A model generated the notes under the pieces. The model saw only the letters and a program-made list of their open reading frames with translations, searched no databases and was not told where the DNA came from. From positions 1 through 64,000 of the forward strand of contig JABLXR010000012.1 of assembly GCA_013178015.1 (NCBI GenBank): a DNA stretch of 64,000 bases. Direction: 5' to 3'. Below are positions 35,475-45,200 of the stretch, one piece after another. Positions within the stretch are counted from its first letter, which is position 1, and the number at the start of each line of letters is the position of its first letter. Origin of the DNA: Anaerolineae bacterium. Lineage in GTDB: Bacteria; Chloroflexota; Anaerolineae; DRVO01. The position numbers and the translations under genes were made by a program.

Positions 35475-36140
35475 GTGGCCCTTTCTGAGAGGCAAAGAGA
35501 CATACTTCAGGCGATACGCCGATCGGTGAGCCTCCGCGGCTACCCGCCCACTGTGCGCGAGATATGCGCCGAAGCTGGTATCTCGTCCACATCGGTGGTC
35601 AACTACAACCTCAAGCGCCTTGAGGAGAAGGGTTACCTTGAGCGCAACCCCGACACCTCGCGGGGCATAAGGCTCCTCCATTCTGACCAATCGGGACCGG
35701 CCAGCGCTCTAGTCAGCGTGCCCATCCTGGGTAGGATCGCCGCAGGCAATCCTCTGCCCGTTCCGGACAGCGACTTCCCCCTGTTCGCGGAGGAGTCCAT
35801 TGCCCTCACCCGCGACCTTCTTCCTGACGAGGAAGACATCTACGCCCTGGAGGTGCGAGGCAACTCCATGGTCGATGCCCTCATCAACGATGGGGACATC
35901 GTCATCATGCGTCACCAGACGGTGGCCGAAAACGGCGACCTGGTCGCCGTGTGGCTGAGGGAAGAGCGAGAGACCACCCTCAAGCGCTTCTACCACGAGG
36001 GCAACAGAGTTCGGCTACAACCGGCTAATCCCGCCATGCAGCCGATCTACGTCCACCCGTCCAACGTAGAGGTACAGGGCAAGGTAGTGCTCGTCATCAG
36101 GCAGCCAGGCCGCCGGGGACTCGCTCGGGCTACGGCCTGA
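35475..36140 (+). CDS. lexA: SOS response repressor LexA
   Basis: The 221-residue protein has the N-terminal winged helix (LSERQRDILQAIRRSV, YPPTVREICAEAGI) and the C-terminal S24 autoprotease domain. The cleavage site Ala-Gly is in RIAAGNP, the catalytic Ser in VRGNSM and the Lys in ETTLKRF. RecA-stimulated self-cleavage releases SOS genes. I chose GTG 35475 because AGGAGG lies 6 nt before it; ATG 35460 is in frame but poorly placed. The promoter carries its own operator. Confidence 0.96.
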   Translation: MALSERQRDILQAIRRSVSLRGYPPTVREICAEAGISSTSVVNYNLKRLEEKGYLERNPDTSRGIRLLHSDQSGPASALVSVPILGRIAAGNPLPVPDSDFPLFAEESIALTRDLLPDEEDIYALEVRGNSMVDALINDGDIVIMRHQTVAENGDLVAVWLREERETTLKRFYHEGNRVRLQPANPAMQPIYVHPSNVEVQGKVVLVIRQPGRRGLARATA

Positions 36141-36160
36141 CGCCGCCCTTTGCCAGGGTC

Positions 36161-36832
36161 CTAGGGCTCCCGGCCCGACCTTGCCTCCGGGCCGGCGAAT
36201 CGATAACCCAGCAGTCGCGCACTCACAATGAGGCCCGGCTCCCCCAGCAACCGCTCGAGCTTACAGCGCAGCCAGGACATGTGGGTGTAGAGCACCCTCC
36301 TGTCCTGTCGGGCATGCGTCCCCCACACCCTTTCGGCCAGCTCGGCGGAGCCAACGAACTGCCCCCGGGCTGCCATCAGCTCGCTCAGGATGGCTGTCTC
36401 GATAGGAGTCAGGCTGGCGGAGCGCTGCCCCTGGGTCAAGGTCCGTGATCCCCGATCCAGCACAAAACCGAAGGCACTGACCAGTGCCCGCTCTCGAGCG
36501 ATGGCGGATCGTATGGCGTGCGAGAGCTGGTCCGACGTCACCGGATAGTAGAGCACTGCCGCGAAGCGATCGTCCCATCCGGTCACCCCGCCATCGCACA
36601 CTACGACGAAAGGCGCCCCGCCTGCCGCTCTCCGGAGGTAACGTTCCCCTCCCCGCCCTCCTAGGCGTCGCCAGTCGGTCAGCACTACAGCATGCGGGCG
36701 CAGCGCCGCCAGGCTTGCCCGCGCCTCCCGCCAACCAGCAAAGCGAGCGACCTCGAACTGGGCCTCACTCAGCAACCGTTCCAGTTCCTCTCCCGTCTCG
36801 AGGTTGGCATCCACAACTGCCACCGTGTACAC
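36161..36832 (-). CDS. OmpR-like response regulator with atypical receiver
   Basis: The 223-residue protein has a receiver-like N-terminus (AVVDAN, with a candidate phospho-acceptor Asp in VVLTDW) and a C-terminal winged helix (about 135-215, with SLTPIETAILSELMAARGQFVGSAEL and TGYRF-like LLGYRF). The conserved lysine near the end of the receiver is missing: YYPVTSD stands where KP is expected. Phosphorylation-independent control is therefore possible. No histidine kinase gene is adjacent. It is convergent with lexA, and the coding ends are about 20 bp apart. Confidence 0.8.
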   Translation of the reverse strand: MYTVAVVDANLETGEELERLLSEAQFEVARFAGWREARASLAALRPHAVVLTDWRRLGGRGGERYLRRAAGGAPFVVVCDGGVTGWDDRFAAVLYYPVTSDQLSHAIRSAIARERALVSAFGFVLDRGSRTLTQGQRSASLTPIETAILSELMAARGQFVGSAELAERVWGTHARQDRRVLYTHMSWLRCKLERLLGEPGLIVSARLLGYRFAGPEARSGREP

Positions 36833-37114
36833 GGATCAGGCTCCAAGCTTGAGGCTCTGTCGGCCAAGGTGGTCTGCGTTCCCGATAGTTGCATCGGGCG
36901 CGGCCCCCAGCCGCCTTCCCAAGCGACTATAGCCTATCCTCGGGGCCCCCTCAAAGCCTGACCGGCGCCACCAGCCGGCGGCGAAGCCTGGCCTGGTTCC
37001 AGCTGCCGCGACTGCTCCGGTCTCTCGCGAGCTTCGGTACTTGAGGCAGGGGTACTGGCTGCTGTCGGCATCGGATGCTAGAATCGGCCACACCCATGAG
37101 GCTGAGGTTTTGCC

Positions 37115-37663
37115 ATGCTCACCGACGATGTAGCCCGAGTCTTGATCAGCGAGGAGAGCATCCAGAAGCGGGTGCGCGAGCTGGGTGCGCAAGTGTCTGC
37201 CGACTATCGGGGCCAGGACCTGCTCCTGCTGTGCATCCTCAAAGGCGGCATCGTCTTTCTTACCGACCTGATGCGGCACATCGAGATCCCCCATGGCATC
37301 GAGTTCATGGCCATCTCCAGCTACGGAGCGGCCACCGAGAGCTCGGGCATCGTCCGGATAGTGATGGACCTCGAGACGTCCATCCTGGACCGCAACGTGC
37401 TCATCGTCGAGGACATCGTGGACACCGGCAACACCCTGGCGTACGTGAAGAGCATGCTGCAGACGCGAGGGCCCCGCAGCCTCAGAGTGTGTTCCCTGCT
37501 GAGCAAGCCCGACAGGCGGGAAGTGGAAGTAGAGCTGGATTACGTGGGGTTCGACATCCCCAATGAGTTCGTGGTCGGGTACGGACTGGACTACAACGAG
37601 AGGTACCGCAACCTGCGCTTCATCGGCGTCCTCAAGCCCGAGCTCTACCGCTCGGAGGCCTGA
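37115..37663 (+). CDS. hpt: Hypoxanthine phosphoribosyltransferase
   Basis: Hpt salvages hypoxanthine and guanine to IMP and GMP using PRPP. The 182-residue protein has the PRPP motif VLIVEDIVDTGNTL and the N-terminal LCILKGGIVF segment. Length is standard. A TAGAAT at 37079-37084 is a candidate -10, about 30 nt before the ATG, with TGAGG as ribosome-binding site. The stop codon abuts the stop codon of the convergent radical SAM gene with no gap. Confidence 0.95.
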   Translation: MLTDDVARVLISEESIQKRVRELGAQVSADYRGQDLLLLCILKGGIVFLTDLMRHIEIPHGIEFMAISSYGAATESSGIVRIVMDLETSILDRNVLIVEDIVDTGNTLAYVKSMLQTRGPRSLRVCSLLSKPDRREVEVELDYVGFDIPNEFVVGYGLDYNERYRNLRFIGVLKPELYRSEA

Positions 37664-38896
37664 TCAGCCTTCGGGTCTACCCTCGCCGGCGGTCTCCCTG
37701 GGCTTCTCCACCACCGACACGAACCCACCGAAAAGGCGGTATTCGTCCATGCGGCAGGAGTTGATGAGCTTGCCGTCGTATACCGTCATGTCCGGACAGC
37801 TATCGCACATATCGGCCCTTCCATCGGGCTGCAGGTCCGGCGCCTGGATCACCGATATACTCTGCACGTACACCGGCTCTAGCAGTCGACCCGGGCGGGC
37901 GAGGATGCCCCGCCACCACCTGGCCGCCGCTGGCCTCAGCACGGGATCCCACGCCGCCAGCAGGAACACCTTGGCCCCCACCCGAGCTGTGGAGGGATAG
38001 GCGACGTAGGTGCCCTGCCACAGATGGTGAGCCACTTGGGCCACCTCCATGCTTCGAGGGCCAAGCGACCCATACACCTCGTCGCCGCTCCCCACCATCG
38101 CGCCTGTCAGCCACTTGAGGGAGTCGTGTCTGATGCTGCCTCCCAGATAGGCCGATGCCTCGTACTCCGGCAGTTCGCCCTTTACCACCCGGTAGACATC
38201 GGGAGAGGCGACGAACTCCTCGTCGAACGACTCCGTCACGTAGCTTAGCCGCGAGATATCCACCTCGCGATCGGCGGAATCACGCGCCTCGGCCGTATCG
38301 CTGGCAGCGGTCCGGTAGGTGATGAACACCAGGCCATGCACCCGGCCGAGGTTGCTCCGTCCCCAGCGCACCACGTCAGGAATGGAGTCCAAGGTATCGG
38401 CGTACACGGTCGAGTTGAACACCAGGTAGAGCCCCCCGGTCGCCGACACCATGTCGGTAAGCTGCTGCCGCAGCTCGTTGAGCTCAGCCTCGCTCTTGCC
38501 TCGCCAGCCAGGGCGGTCCTGGTGGCTGTCGACGTGTATGGTGAAGCCGGCCAGGCCGGCCCGCTTGAGGTCTTGAAGCAATTCGGGGGTGAGAGCCTTG
38601 CCATTGGTGAGAAGGATGGGCTTGATGCCGCTCTCGGCGATGAGAGCCACTACGTCAAGGATGCGGGGATGGAGCAGAGGCTCGCCCCCGGCGATAGAGA
38701 CGTTATCCGGGTTGCGCCACCGCCGGAAGAACCGGAGCTCCTCGTCAATCTGCTCCAGAGGCTTGTGGCCCGTGAGCCTCTGCCGGTAGCAGCCCTCACA
38801 GTGAATGTTGCAGATGTCGGTGACCTCGAGCCACGCGATGGGGTTGTCGTTCATCGACCAGGGCAGCCGGTAGAGATTGCGTTTGTCCAGGGTCAT
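37664..38896 (-). CDS. Radical SAM protein with extra C-terminal cysteines
   Basis: The 410-residue protein has the radical SAM motif CNIHCEGC (CX3CX2C) near residue 30 and the GGEPLLHP SAM-binding segment. Three further cysteines near the C-terminus (MCDSCPD and INSCRMDE) recall a reduced SPASM/twitch cluster. Family members modify peptides, enzymes or cofactors. No peptide gene is visible nearby, so the substrate is unknown. I chose ATG 38896; a Met six codons upstream is also possible. It ends exactly where hpt ends. Confidence 0.88.
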   Translation of the reverse strand: MTLDKRNLYRLPWSMNDNPIAWLEVTDICNIHCEGCYRQRLTGHKPLEQIDEELRFFRRWRNPDNVSIAGGEPLLHPRILDVVALIAESGIKPILLTNGKALTPELLQDLKRAGLAGFTIHVDSHQDRPGWRGKSEAELNELRQQLTDMVSATGGLYLVFNSTVYADTLDSIPDVVRWGRSNLGRVHGLVFITYRTAASDTAEARDSADREVDISRLSYVTESFDEEFVASPDVYRVVKGELPEYEASAYLGGSIRHDSLKWLTGAMVGSGDEVYGSLGPRSMEVAQVAHHLWQGTYVAYPSTARVGAKVFLLAAWDPVLRPAAARWWRGILARPGRLLEPVYVQSISVIQAPDLQPDGRADMCDSCPDMTVYDGKLINSCRMDEYRLFGGFVSVVEKPRETAGEGRPEG

Positions 38897-39129
38897 GGTG
38901 CCTCCTCCCAGCAACGACCTGGCCTATCCTGGGTCTCAGGGCACTGAGCGACGCGCCGGCAGCAGAGGCCTCGACGACCCATGGAAGGCGCCCCCCTAGC
39001 GGAGGGCATCCCCAACCAGTGGCGGGCCGACGTCGAGCATCTCACATCCAGTCTCGACCATGGCTCGATTCTGGCGGGGATTATCGCCGCTCCCACCCGA
39101 TCGGTCAACCGGCAATCCGCACCAACAGA

Positions 39130-39160
39130 GAGCCCTCCCCCGTGTTCCGGGAGAGGGCTC
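39130..39160 (-). terminator. Terminator of tRNA-Arg
   Basis: GAGCCCTC at 39130-39137 pairs with GAGGGCTC at 39153-39160, extended inward by C-G pairs. On the minus strand it lies 13 nt after the tRNA and is followed by TCTGTTGG. Confidence 0.7.
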
Positions 39161-39173
39161 CTGGGATCGGGCC

Positions 39174-39250
39174 TGGTACCCCAGGAGGGATTCGAACCCC
39201 CGGCCCACTGCTTAGAAGGCAGTTGCTCTGTCCAGCTGAGCTACTGGGGC
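39174..39250 (-). tRNA. tRNA-Arg (anticodon TCT)
   Basis: On the minus strand, the acceptor stem is GCCCCAG/CTGGGGT (with one G-U pair), the anticodon arm ACTGC-CTTCTAA-GCAGT (TCT, for AGA), and the T loop TTCGAAT. The CCA end is encoded. Confidence 0.95.
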
Positions 39251-39287
39251 ACTATGCAAGCATAATATCACGACCGGGAACGGTCGG

Positions 39288-39824
39288 TCAATCGCCGTCC
39301 CGACAGAGGTACACCGCCAACCCGCTCGACTCGCCCCGCAGGCCGCACAGGCTCATCCCTTCGCCCTGCAGCTGGCGAGTCAGCACCGCTTGGCCCGCCT
39401 GCGCGAGAGGCACACCTATCCGTTCCCGCCACGGCTCCGGCAGCCAGCTCAGCGGCAACCTCAGCTGCCCGAAGAGTACCCCAGCCGGGCGCAGATCGGC
39501 CGCACCCTGCCTCGCCTCAAGCTCTAGGCCGAGCCTGGGTAGCCGCATACCGCCGATCCAGTCGGCCCACACCAGGATGCTCCCGCACTCCCCGGGCCCC
39601 ACCTCGCGGAGCCTCAACCTGCCGCCGGCCAACGGCACGGCGACGGACGACACCTCCCGGCTTACTCCGCCCCAGGGGACCTCCGCCCGGATGAGCCAGC
39701 CTGTGGGCGCGTCCTCTCCACAGATGTCCTCCGTGCCCCCCACTAGTGACACCACCGCCAGGGCAGAGAAGGACAATGCCGCCCCGATCACGAGGCCGGC
39801 GACCACTCCCATGCCTACCCTCAT
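39288..39824 (-). CDS. Membrane-anchored protein of unknown function
   Basis: The 178-residue protein has one N-terminal hydrophobic helix (about 5-30) and an exported part with four cysteines. I recognise no domain. The ATG overlaps the stop codon of the upstream gene (ATGA), so the two are translationally coupled and probably work together. Confidence 0.65.
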   Translation of the reverse strand: MRVGMGVVAGLVIGAALSFSALAVVSLVGGTEDICGEDAPTGWLIRAEVPWGGVSREVSSVAVPLAGGRLRLREVGPGECGSILVWADWIGGMRLPRLGLELEARQGAADLRPAGVLFGQLRLPLSWLPEPWRERIGVPLAQAGQAVLTRQLQGEGMSLCGLRGESSGLAVYLCRDGD

Positions 39825-40408
39825 GGCTCTGCCTCCGGCCCTACCAGCACGAGCACCACCGAGTCCGCCTCAGTGCGAATCTCCTCCATGCACCAGCCGG
39901 AACCAAGTGCTCGCTCCAACTCAACCTGTAAGCTCCCAGCCAGGCGCGCTAGCAGCGGGTGCGTCATCGCTGTAGCTTCAGTCGCGTCCATTCCGCCAGG
40001 CAGCTCGCTGCTCAGCAGCCGGAACTCCAGGTTGCCATCCCGCACTGTCACCCCAAGTCGAAATGACACCGGGAGCCCCAGCTCCCGACCTAGAACGGTC
40101 ATCGTCGCCTGCCCGCGGATCACGAGCTCGTTGCCGGGCATGGCCTCTACCTCGATGCCCTGCAGCGGACCACCGGCTAGGGAGGCCGATACTAGCCGCC
40201 CGAGGTACTCCTCCGACAAGGCGACGCTCACTCGGTCCTCGGCGATCGTCGCCCGGTCAGCGCCCACGGGGGACGGTTCTCGAGCCACCAGGCCCACCAG
40301 GACGTACACCACCACTCCCAGGAGCAGACCTGGGAGCAGGGCACAGCCGCATCCGAGAGCCCCGGAGCGCTCGTTGTCCACCGTATCCTCCACGCCCGCC
40401 TGTTTCAT
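39821..40408 (-). CDS. Membrane-anchored protein, possibly lipid-binding-like fold
   Basis: The 195-residue protein has a short cytoplasmic start, one membrane helix (about 23-43) and an exported region rich in alternating beta strands (VSVALSEEYLGRLVSASL, LVIRGQATMTVLG, VSFRLGVTVRDGNLEF). This recalls the LmeA/DUF2993 or DUF2140 type of lipid-binding proteins, but the match is only by look. It overlaps the next gene by 4 nt. Confidence 0.6.
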   Translation of the reverse strand: MKQAGVEDTVDNERSGALGCGCALLPGLLLGVVVYVLVGLVAREPSPVGADRATIAEDRVSVALSEEYLGRLVSASLAGGPLQGIEVEAMPGNELVIRGQATMTVLGRELGLPVSFRLGVTVRDGNLEFRLLSSELPGGMDATEATAMTHPLLARLAGSLQVELERALGSGWCMEEIRTEADSVVLVLVGPEAEP

Positions 40409-40524
40409 GAACGAGGCAAGAGTATCCGCTATCCCAGAGAACAGTCAATGACTGTCACACCGGCTGCGCCCTCGGTACGCCGCCAGTCCTCTCCGCGTGC
40501 GTCTGCTCACCGTCACCGGTCCGA

Positions 40525-40533
40525 TGCTATAAT
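40525..40533 (+). promoter_or_regulatory. Extended -10 promoter of queH-queA, probably leaderless
   Basis: TGC followed by TATAAT (40528-40533) is an extended -10 element. Six bases (GGCAGG) separate it from the ATG at 40540, so transcription should start at or next to the start codon. No -35 box is evident. Confidence 0.65.
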
Positions 40534-40539
40534 GGCAGG

Positions 40540-41145
40540 ATGATAAGTGAGCCAGACCCACAGCCTTCTGATGCCATACTGCTGCACGTATGCTGCGCTC
40601 CCTGTGCCACCTATCCCCTCGAGCGCCTGCGCGACGCGGGGCTGCAGGTGCGCGGCTACTGGTACAACCCCAACATCCACCCCTGGAAGGAGCACGAAGC
40701 CCGCCGCGAAAGCCTGGTCCAGTACTCAGCTGAGGTGGCCCTGCCCGTCGAATGGGAGCCAGGGTACAACGCTGTCGCCTTTCTGCGCGCTGTCGCCGGC
40801 CGCGAAGATGCCCGAGACCGGTGCCGTATCTGCTATGCCCTGCGCTTGCAGGCGACGGCCGCCCGGGCCAGGCTGCTAGGCATACGCCTCTTCAGCACCA
40901 CGCTCCTCATCAGCCCTTATCAGGATCAGGACCTGATTCGCGCCGCGGGCGAGGAGGCAGCAGCCGCCCACGGGGTGGAGTTCCGCTTCGAGGACTTCCG
41001 CCCGGGATGGTCGGTGAGGGGACAGCGCCTGCGTCAGCACGGCCTCTACCGCCAACAATACTGCGGCTGCCTTTTCAGCGAGTTCGAGCGCTACACCGGG
41101 CTTCCCATAGCGCGGGCAGCGGAGATGCCCCTTGAAGACGTCTGA
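40540..41145 (+). CDS. queH: Epoxyqueuosine reductase QueH
   Basis: QueH performs the last step of queuosine formation in tRNA, reducing epoxyqueuosine, and is the non-cobalamin alternative to QueG. The 201-residue protein has the DUF208 cysteine motifs: CCAPC at the N-terminus, CRICYALRL in the middle and YCGC near the end, which bind an iron-sulfur cluster and a second metal. The next gene, queA, overlaps its end by 14 nt and encodes the preceding step. The start lies directly after a -10 element, so the mRNA is probably leaderless. Confidence 0.92.
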   Translation: MISEPDPQPSDAILLHVCCAPCATYPLERLRDAGLQVRGYWYNPNIHPWKEHEARRESLVQYSAEVALPVEWEPGYNAVAFLRAVAGREDARDRCRICYALRLQATAARARLLGIRLFSTTLLISPYQDQDLIRAAGEEAAAAHGVEFRFEDFRPGWSVRGQRLRQHGLYRQQYCGCLFSEFERYTGLPIARAAEMPLEDV

Positions 41146-42181
41146 GTTCGACTACGACCTCCCCCCTGACCTTATCGCTCAGACTCCCATAGAGCCCCGC
41201 GACGCCGCCCGCATGCTCGTGTTGTGCCGCGACACCGGGGAGGTCAGGCACGACCGCTTCGCCGATTTCCCTACCTACCTTCACCCCGGCGACGTCCTCG
41301 TCCTCAACCGCACCAGGGTCCTCCCTGCCCGCCTCTGGGCCCGGAAGATACCCGCCGGCGGCCGAGTGGAGCTTCTCCTGCTGAGCCGCACCACAGACTC
41401 TACCTGGGAGGCTCTCGTCCGCGGCCGCAGGGTGCCTGTCGGGACGGAGCTGGAGGTGACCGGGCCATCCGAGTCCGAGCCCGGCCCGCGTGCGTGCGTG
41501 ACTGGTGTCAGCCCCTCCGGCGGCCGGCTGATCCGCTTTGAGGAGCCCCCCGAGACCTGGCTGGAGCGGTACGGGCGCGTGCCCCTCCCTCCCTACATCC
41601 ACCGGCATCTAGAGGACCCGGAGCGGTATCAGACTGTGTACTCCGACACTCCAGGCTCAGTGGCCGCCCCCACCGCCGGCCTCCACTTCACCCCCGCCAT
41701 GCTCGACAGGTTAAGGGCGACCGGGGTGCACGTGGAGTACGTGACGCTGCACGTGGGCCTGGACACGTTCCGCCCCGTGACCGAGGAACAAGTGGAAGAC
41801 CACACCATCCACTCGGAATGGTGCGAGGTCACCCCCGAGGTCAGCGCCCGCTTGACCCGGGCCAAGGAGGAGGGCCGACGCATAGTGGCAGTGGGGACCA
41901 CCGTGGTCAGGACCTTGGAGACCTCAGCGGCGCAAGCCGCAGCCGCGGGGGCAGATGACGTACTGGTCCCTTTCGCCGGGCGAACGTCGCTGTTCATCCT
42001 GCCGGGCTTCCGCTTCCGGGCCGTGGACGTCCTGCTGACCAACTTCCACCTGCCTCGCTCGCCACTCCTGCTGCTGGTGTCGGCGTTTGCTGGCCGGGAG
42101 CGCATCTTGGCCGCCTACCGGGAGGCAGTGTGCCTGCGGTATCGTTTCTTCAGCTTCGGCGATTGCATGCTGATTATGTAG
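41132..42181 (+). CDS. queA: S-adenosylmethionine:tRNA ribosyltransferase-isomerase
   Basis: QueA transfers and rearranges the ribosyl group of SAM onto preQ1-tRNA to form epoxyqueuosine. The 349-residue protein shows the N-terminal FDYDLPPDLIAQTPIEPRD, the VAAPTAGLHFT block and the C-terminal NFHLPRS. The TTG start has GGAG 7 nt upstream and lies inside the end of queH, which points to coupled translation. tgt is not adjacent. Confidence 0.96.
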   Translation: MKTSEFDYDLPPDLIAQTPIEPRDAARMLVLCRDTGEVRHDRFADFPTYLHPGDVLVLNRTRVLPARLWARKIPAGGRVELLLLSRTTDSTWEALVRGRRVPVGTELEVTGPSESEPGPRACVTGVSPSGGRLIRFEEPPETWLERYGRVPLPPYIHRHLEDPERYQTVYSDTPGSVAAPTAGLHFTPAMLDRLRATGVHVEYVTLHVGLDTFRPVTEEQVEDHTIHSEWCEVTPEVSARLTRAKEEGRRIVAVGTTVVRTLETSAAQAAAAGADDVLVPFAGRTSLFILPGFRFRAVDVLLTNFHLPRSPLLLLVSAFAGRERILAAYREAVCLRYRFFSFGDCMLIM

Positions 42182-42256
42182 TGCCCGGCGGTCAGTACGC
42201 AGCGGCCGTCGCACGGCGCGGAATGCGGGTCGCCTCTAGCCGCCGGGTGCTGTGCC

Positions 42257-45200
42257 CTAGCTCCCCAGCCGGACCTTGAACGTCCGTATCTGGTAGGGCA
42301 GGTAGTGGAAGCTCAGCTCCTGCCCGTCGATCGAGACAGGCTGCTCTCCATCTTCGATCAGGTTGCATTCGTGCGCTTCCTCGATGGGCAAGCCGAAGCG
42401 AAGGCGTCCGTTTCCTCTTCTGCCGTGAGCCTCGTACACTCTGACCACCAGCCGGTCGTCGTCCTCCGCTTTCTTCACCGTCTCCACCACCAAGTTGCCG
42501 GAGCTCGCCCACACCAACGACCACGTCGGAGGGAGGTCACCCGAGTGTCCGGCCTCCAGCCGGCCGATCAGGGGCAGGTTGAGGTCCGCCGCCTGCTCCA
42601 GCGTTCCCGGGCGCCAGTCCCCGGCGTGAGGATACAGGGAATAGGTGAAACGATGCTCCCCCTGGTCGGCTTCCGGGTCCGGAGAGGTAGCGCTCTTAAG
42701 GAGAGAGAGACGCATCACGTGGTCGTGGATGTCGTATCCGTACTTGCAGTCGTTGAGCAGGCTGACGCCGTAATCCCCCTCCGACAGATCGGCCCAGCGC
42801 TGAGCCGGCACCTCGAAGCGGGCGTAGTCCCAGCTGGTGTTGCGGTGAGTGGGACGCTCGATGTTGCCGAACTGGATCTCGTAGGTCGCCCGCGGGCTGA
42901 GGACGGCCACCGGGAAGGCTACCTTGAGGAGGAGGTGCCGCTCGTGCCAGTCCACCCACGTCTCGAAGTCTACCCGGGGTACATCGGCGTAGACGTACGC
43001 CCTCTGGACCAGGGCGGAGTGCAGGAACTGCCGGCGGAACTCCAGCCCGGCCCGAACCGGGCCTTCTTCGATCACGGTGACCTCGGCGGGCCCGTCCACC
43101 TCCCACATCTTCTCCTCGTAGAACACGTCTATGTTCCAGGCATCGTTGTTGAGGGGCTTGTCCTCGAATAGCAGCAGGCGGTTGCCCTTCTCGCCTTGGG
43201 CCATGACTTCGCGCCCGCGGCGCTTGTCCACCAGCGACCAGATGCGGCCGGCCTCGTCAAACTGCACCCGCAGGTGAGGGCTCTCGAGCAGTCCAACAGC
43301 GGCTGCCACCGGCGAGCCGCCGGAGAGGAGCTGGTCGGTCACTAGCAGGCGCTTCCAACCGTAGGCTGGCACTCCGCGTACCGAGGCCAGAGCCCTGCCG
43401 TCCGACAGGTGCTGCACCAGCACCGGGGTGCCGTCTTCGTCGGTCAGGCCGATGTGGCCGCTGCCTTCCGGCAGGTCCACCGCAGCCACCCCGCTGCGCT
43501 CGAAACCCAGACCGTTGTACACCAGTACCGAGTCCTGCTCCGTCCGCACCCGTCCTGCCAGGGCCCCCAGTGCCTCCTCCGCGATCTGCCCCGTCGTCTC
43601 CAGCACTCGACCATACTGCTGGGCCGATTCCGCGTACACCTCGCCGATGGAAGACCCGGGCAGAATGTCGTGGAACTGGTTGAGCAGGACCGTCTGCCAG
43701 CTGCGGTTAAGAGCCTCCGAGGGATAGCCGCCTCCGTACAGGTGATGGGTAGCGGCCAGGGCCTCAGCCTGATGCAGGCCCAGCTCGGCCTTGCGATTCA
43801 GCCGTTTGGTGCGCGCCTGGGAGGTATAGGTGCCGCGATGGAACTCCAGGTACAGCTCTCCGTTCCATACCGGCGCCGACGCCCGCACTGCCTCAAGCCC
43901 GCGGAAGAACTCGTCCGCCCGACCGATGCGGTACCGGGGCAGGCCTGGCATGTTCCGCAGCCGCCTGGCCGTCTCCAGCATGTCTGCCGACGGACCTCCC
44001 CCGCCGTCCCCGTAGCCGAAGGCGTGTAGCAGCGAGGCGTTGAGTCGCTTCTGCTGATAGGCGTCCCACGTGCCTTTCACCTCCTCCGCGGTGAGCCTGC
44101 CGTTGTAGGTGGCGAACCAGGACTGTGAAGGAGTGGTGATGAAGTGCGCCAGCACCTGCGTCCCGTCCAGCCCCTGCCAGCGGAATGTGTCATAGGGGAA
44201 CCGGTTGAACTCGTTCCAGCTTATCTTGGTGGTCATGAAGTACTTGATGCCGCTTCGGGCCATGATCTGGGGGAGCGCCCAGGTGTAGCCGAACACGTCC
44301 GGCAGCCACAGAAGCTCGGATTCCACCCCGAACTCGCGCCTCAGGAAGCGCTTCCCGAAGAGCACCTGCCGCACCAGGGATTCCCCTCCAGTTATGTTGA
44401 GATCGGCCTCCAACCACATTGCCCCGGTGGCCTCCCAGCGTCCCTCGGCCACACGGCGCTTGACTTCCTCGTACTCCTCCGGGAAGTCCTTCCGGAAGAA
44501 GGCATACAGCTGGGGCTGCGACTGGAGGAACCGGTACTCGGGGTACTGCTCCATCAGCCGTAGGACGGTCAGGAAGGTCCGGCCTGTCTTCTTGCGTGTG
44601 TGTAGGAGCGTCCAGAGCCAGGCTACGTCTATGTGAGCGTGACCCACTCCGACCACCTCGGGCCTGTCCACCGCGCCGGGCCGATCGTAGAGTCGCTCTC
44701 TCAGGGCCTCTCGCGCCCGTTTCGCCGACTCCCCAAAGGCCTCACCCAGCGGCTCCCGGAAGTCCAGAGCTCGGATGGCCTCCTCCAGGGCGTTGATTAT
44801 CTGCACTCGCTCGTAGGAATCCTCCGAGAGCAGCCGGGCGCTATCCAGCGCCACCCGAGCGTCGTAGTAGAACCCGCGCACGTCCTCATCTATCATGACC
44901 AACTCGATGCCACCAAATCGGTGGAGGTCCGGCCGGGTGCCGCTGTAGGCCTCGAGCGCCAGGACGTGCTCTCCTGACCTCATCGCCGGCGGAAGCAGCA
45001 CCTCCTTGTGGTACACGTCCACCCCCTGCCGGGGCACACCATCGAGGTAAGCGGTGGCGTCGGGCCCGGAGACGTGCATGCCCTCCGAGAGTTCGACCCG
45101 AAGCGCGACAGGCTGATCCCCCCAGTCAGGGGGAACGCGAAAGCGAGCCCGAATGGTCACCGCGACATCCCGGCCGCCCCAGAAGTGCGGGAGGGTCACG

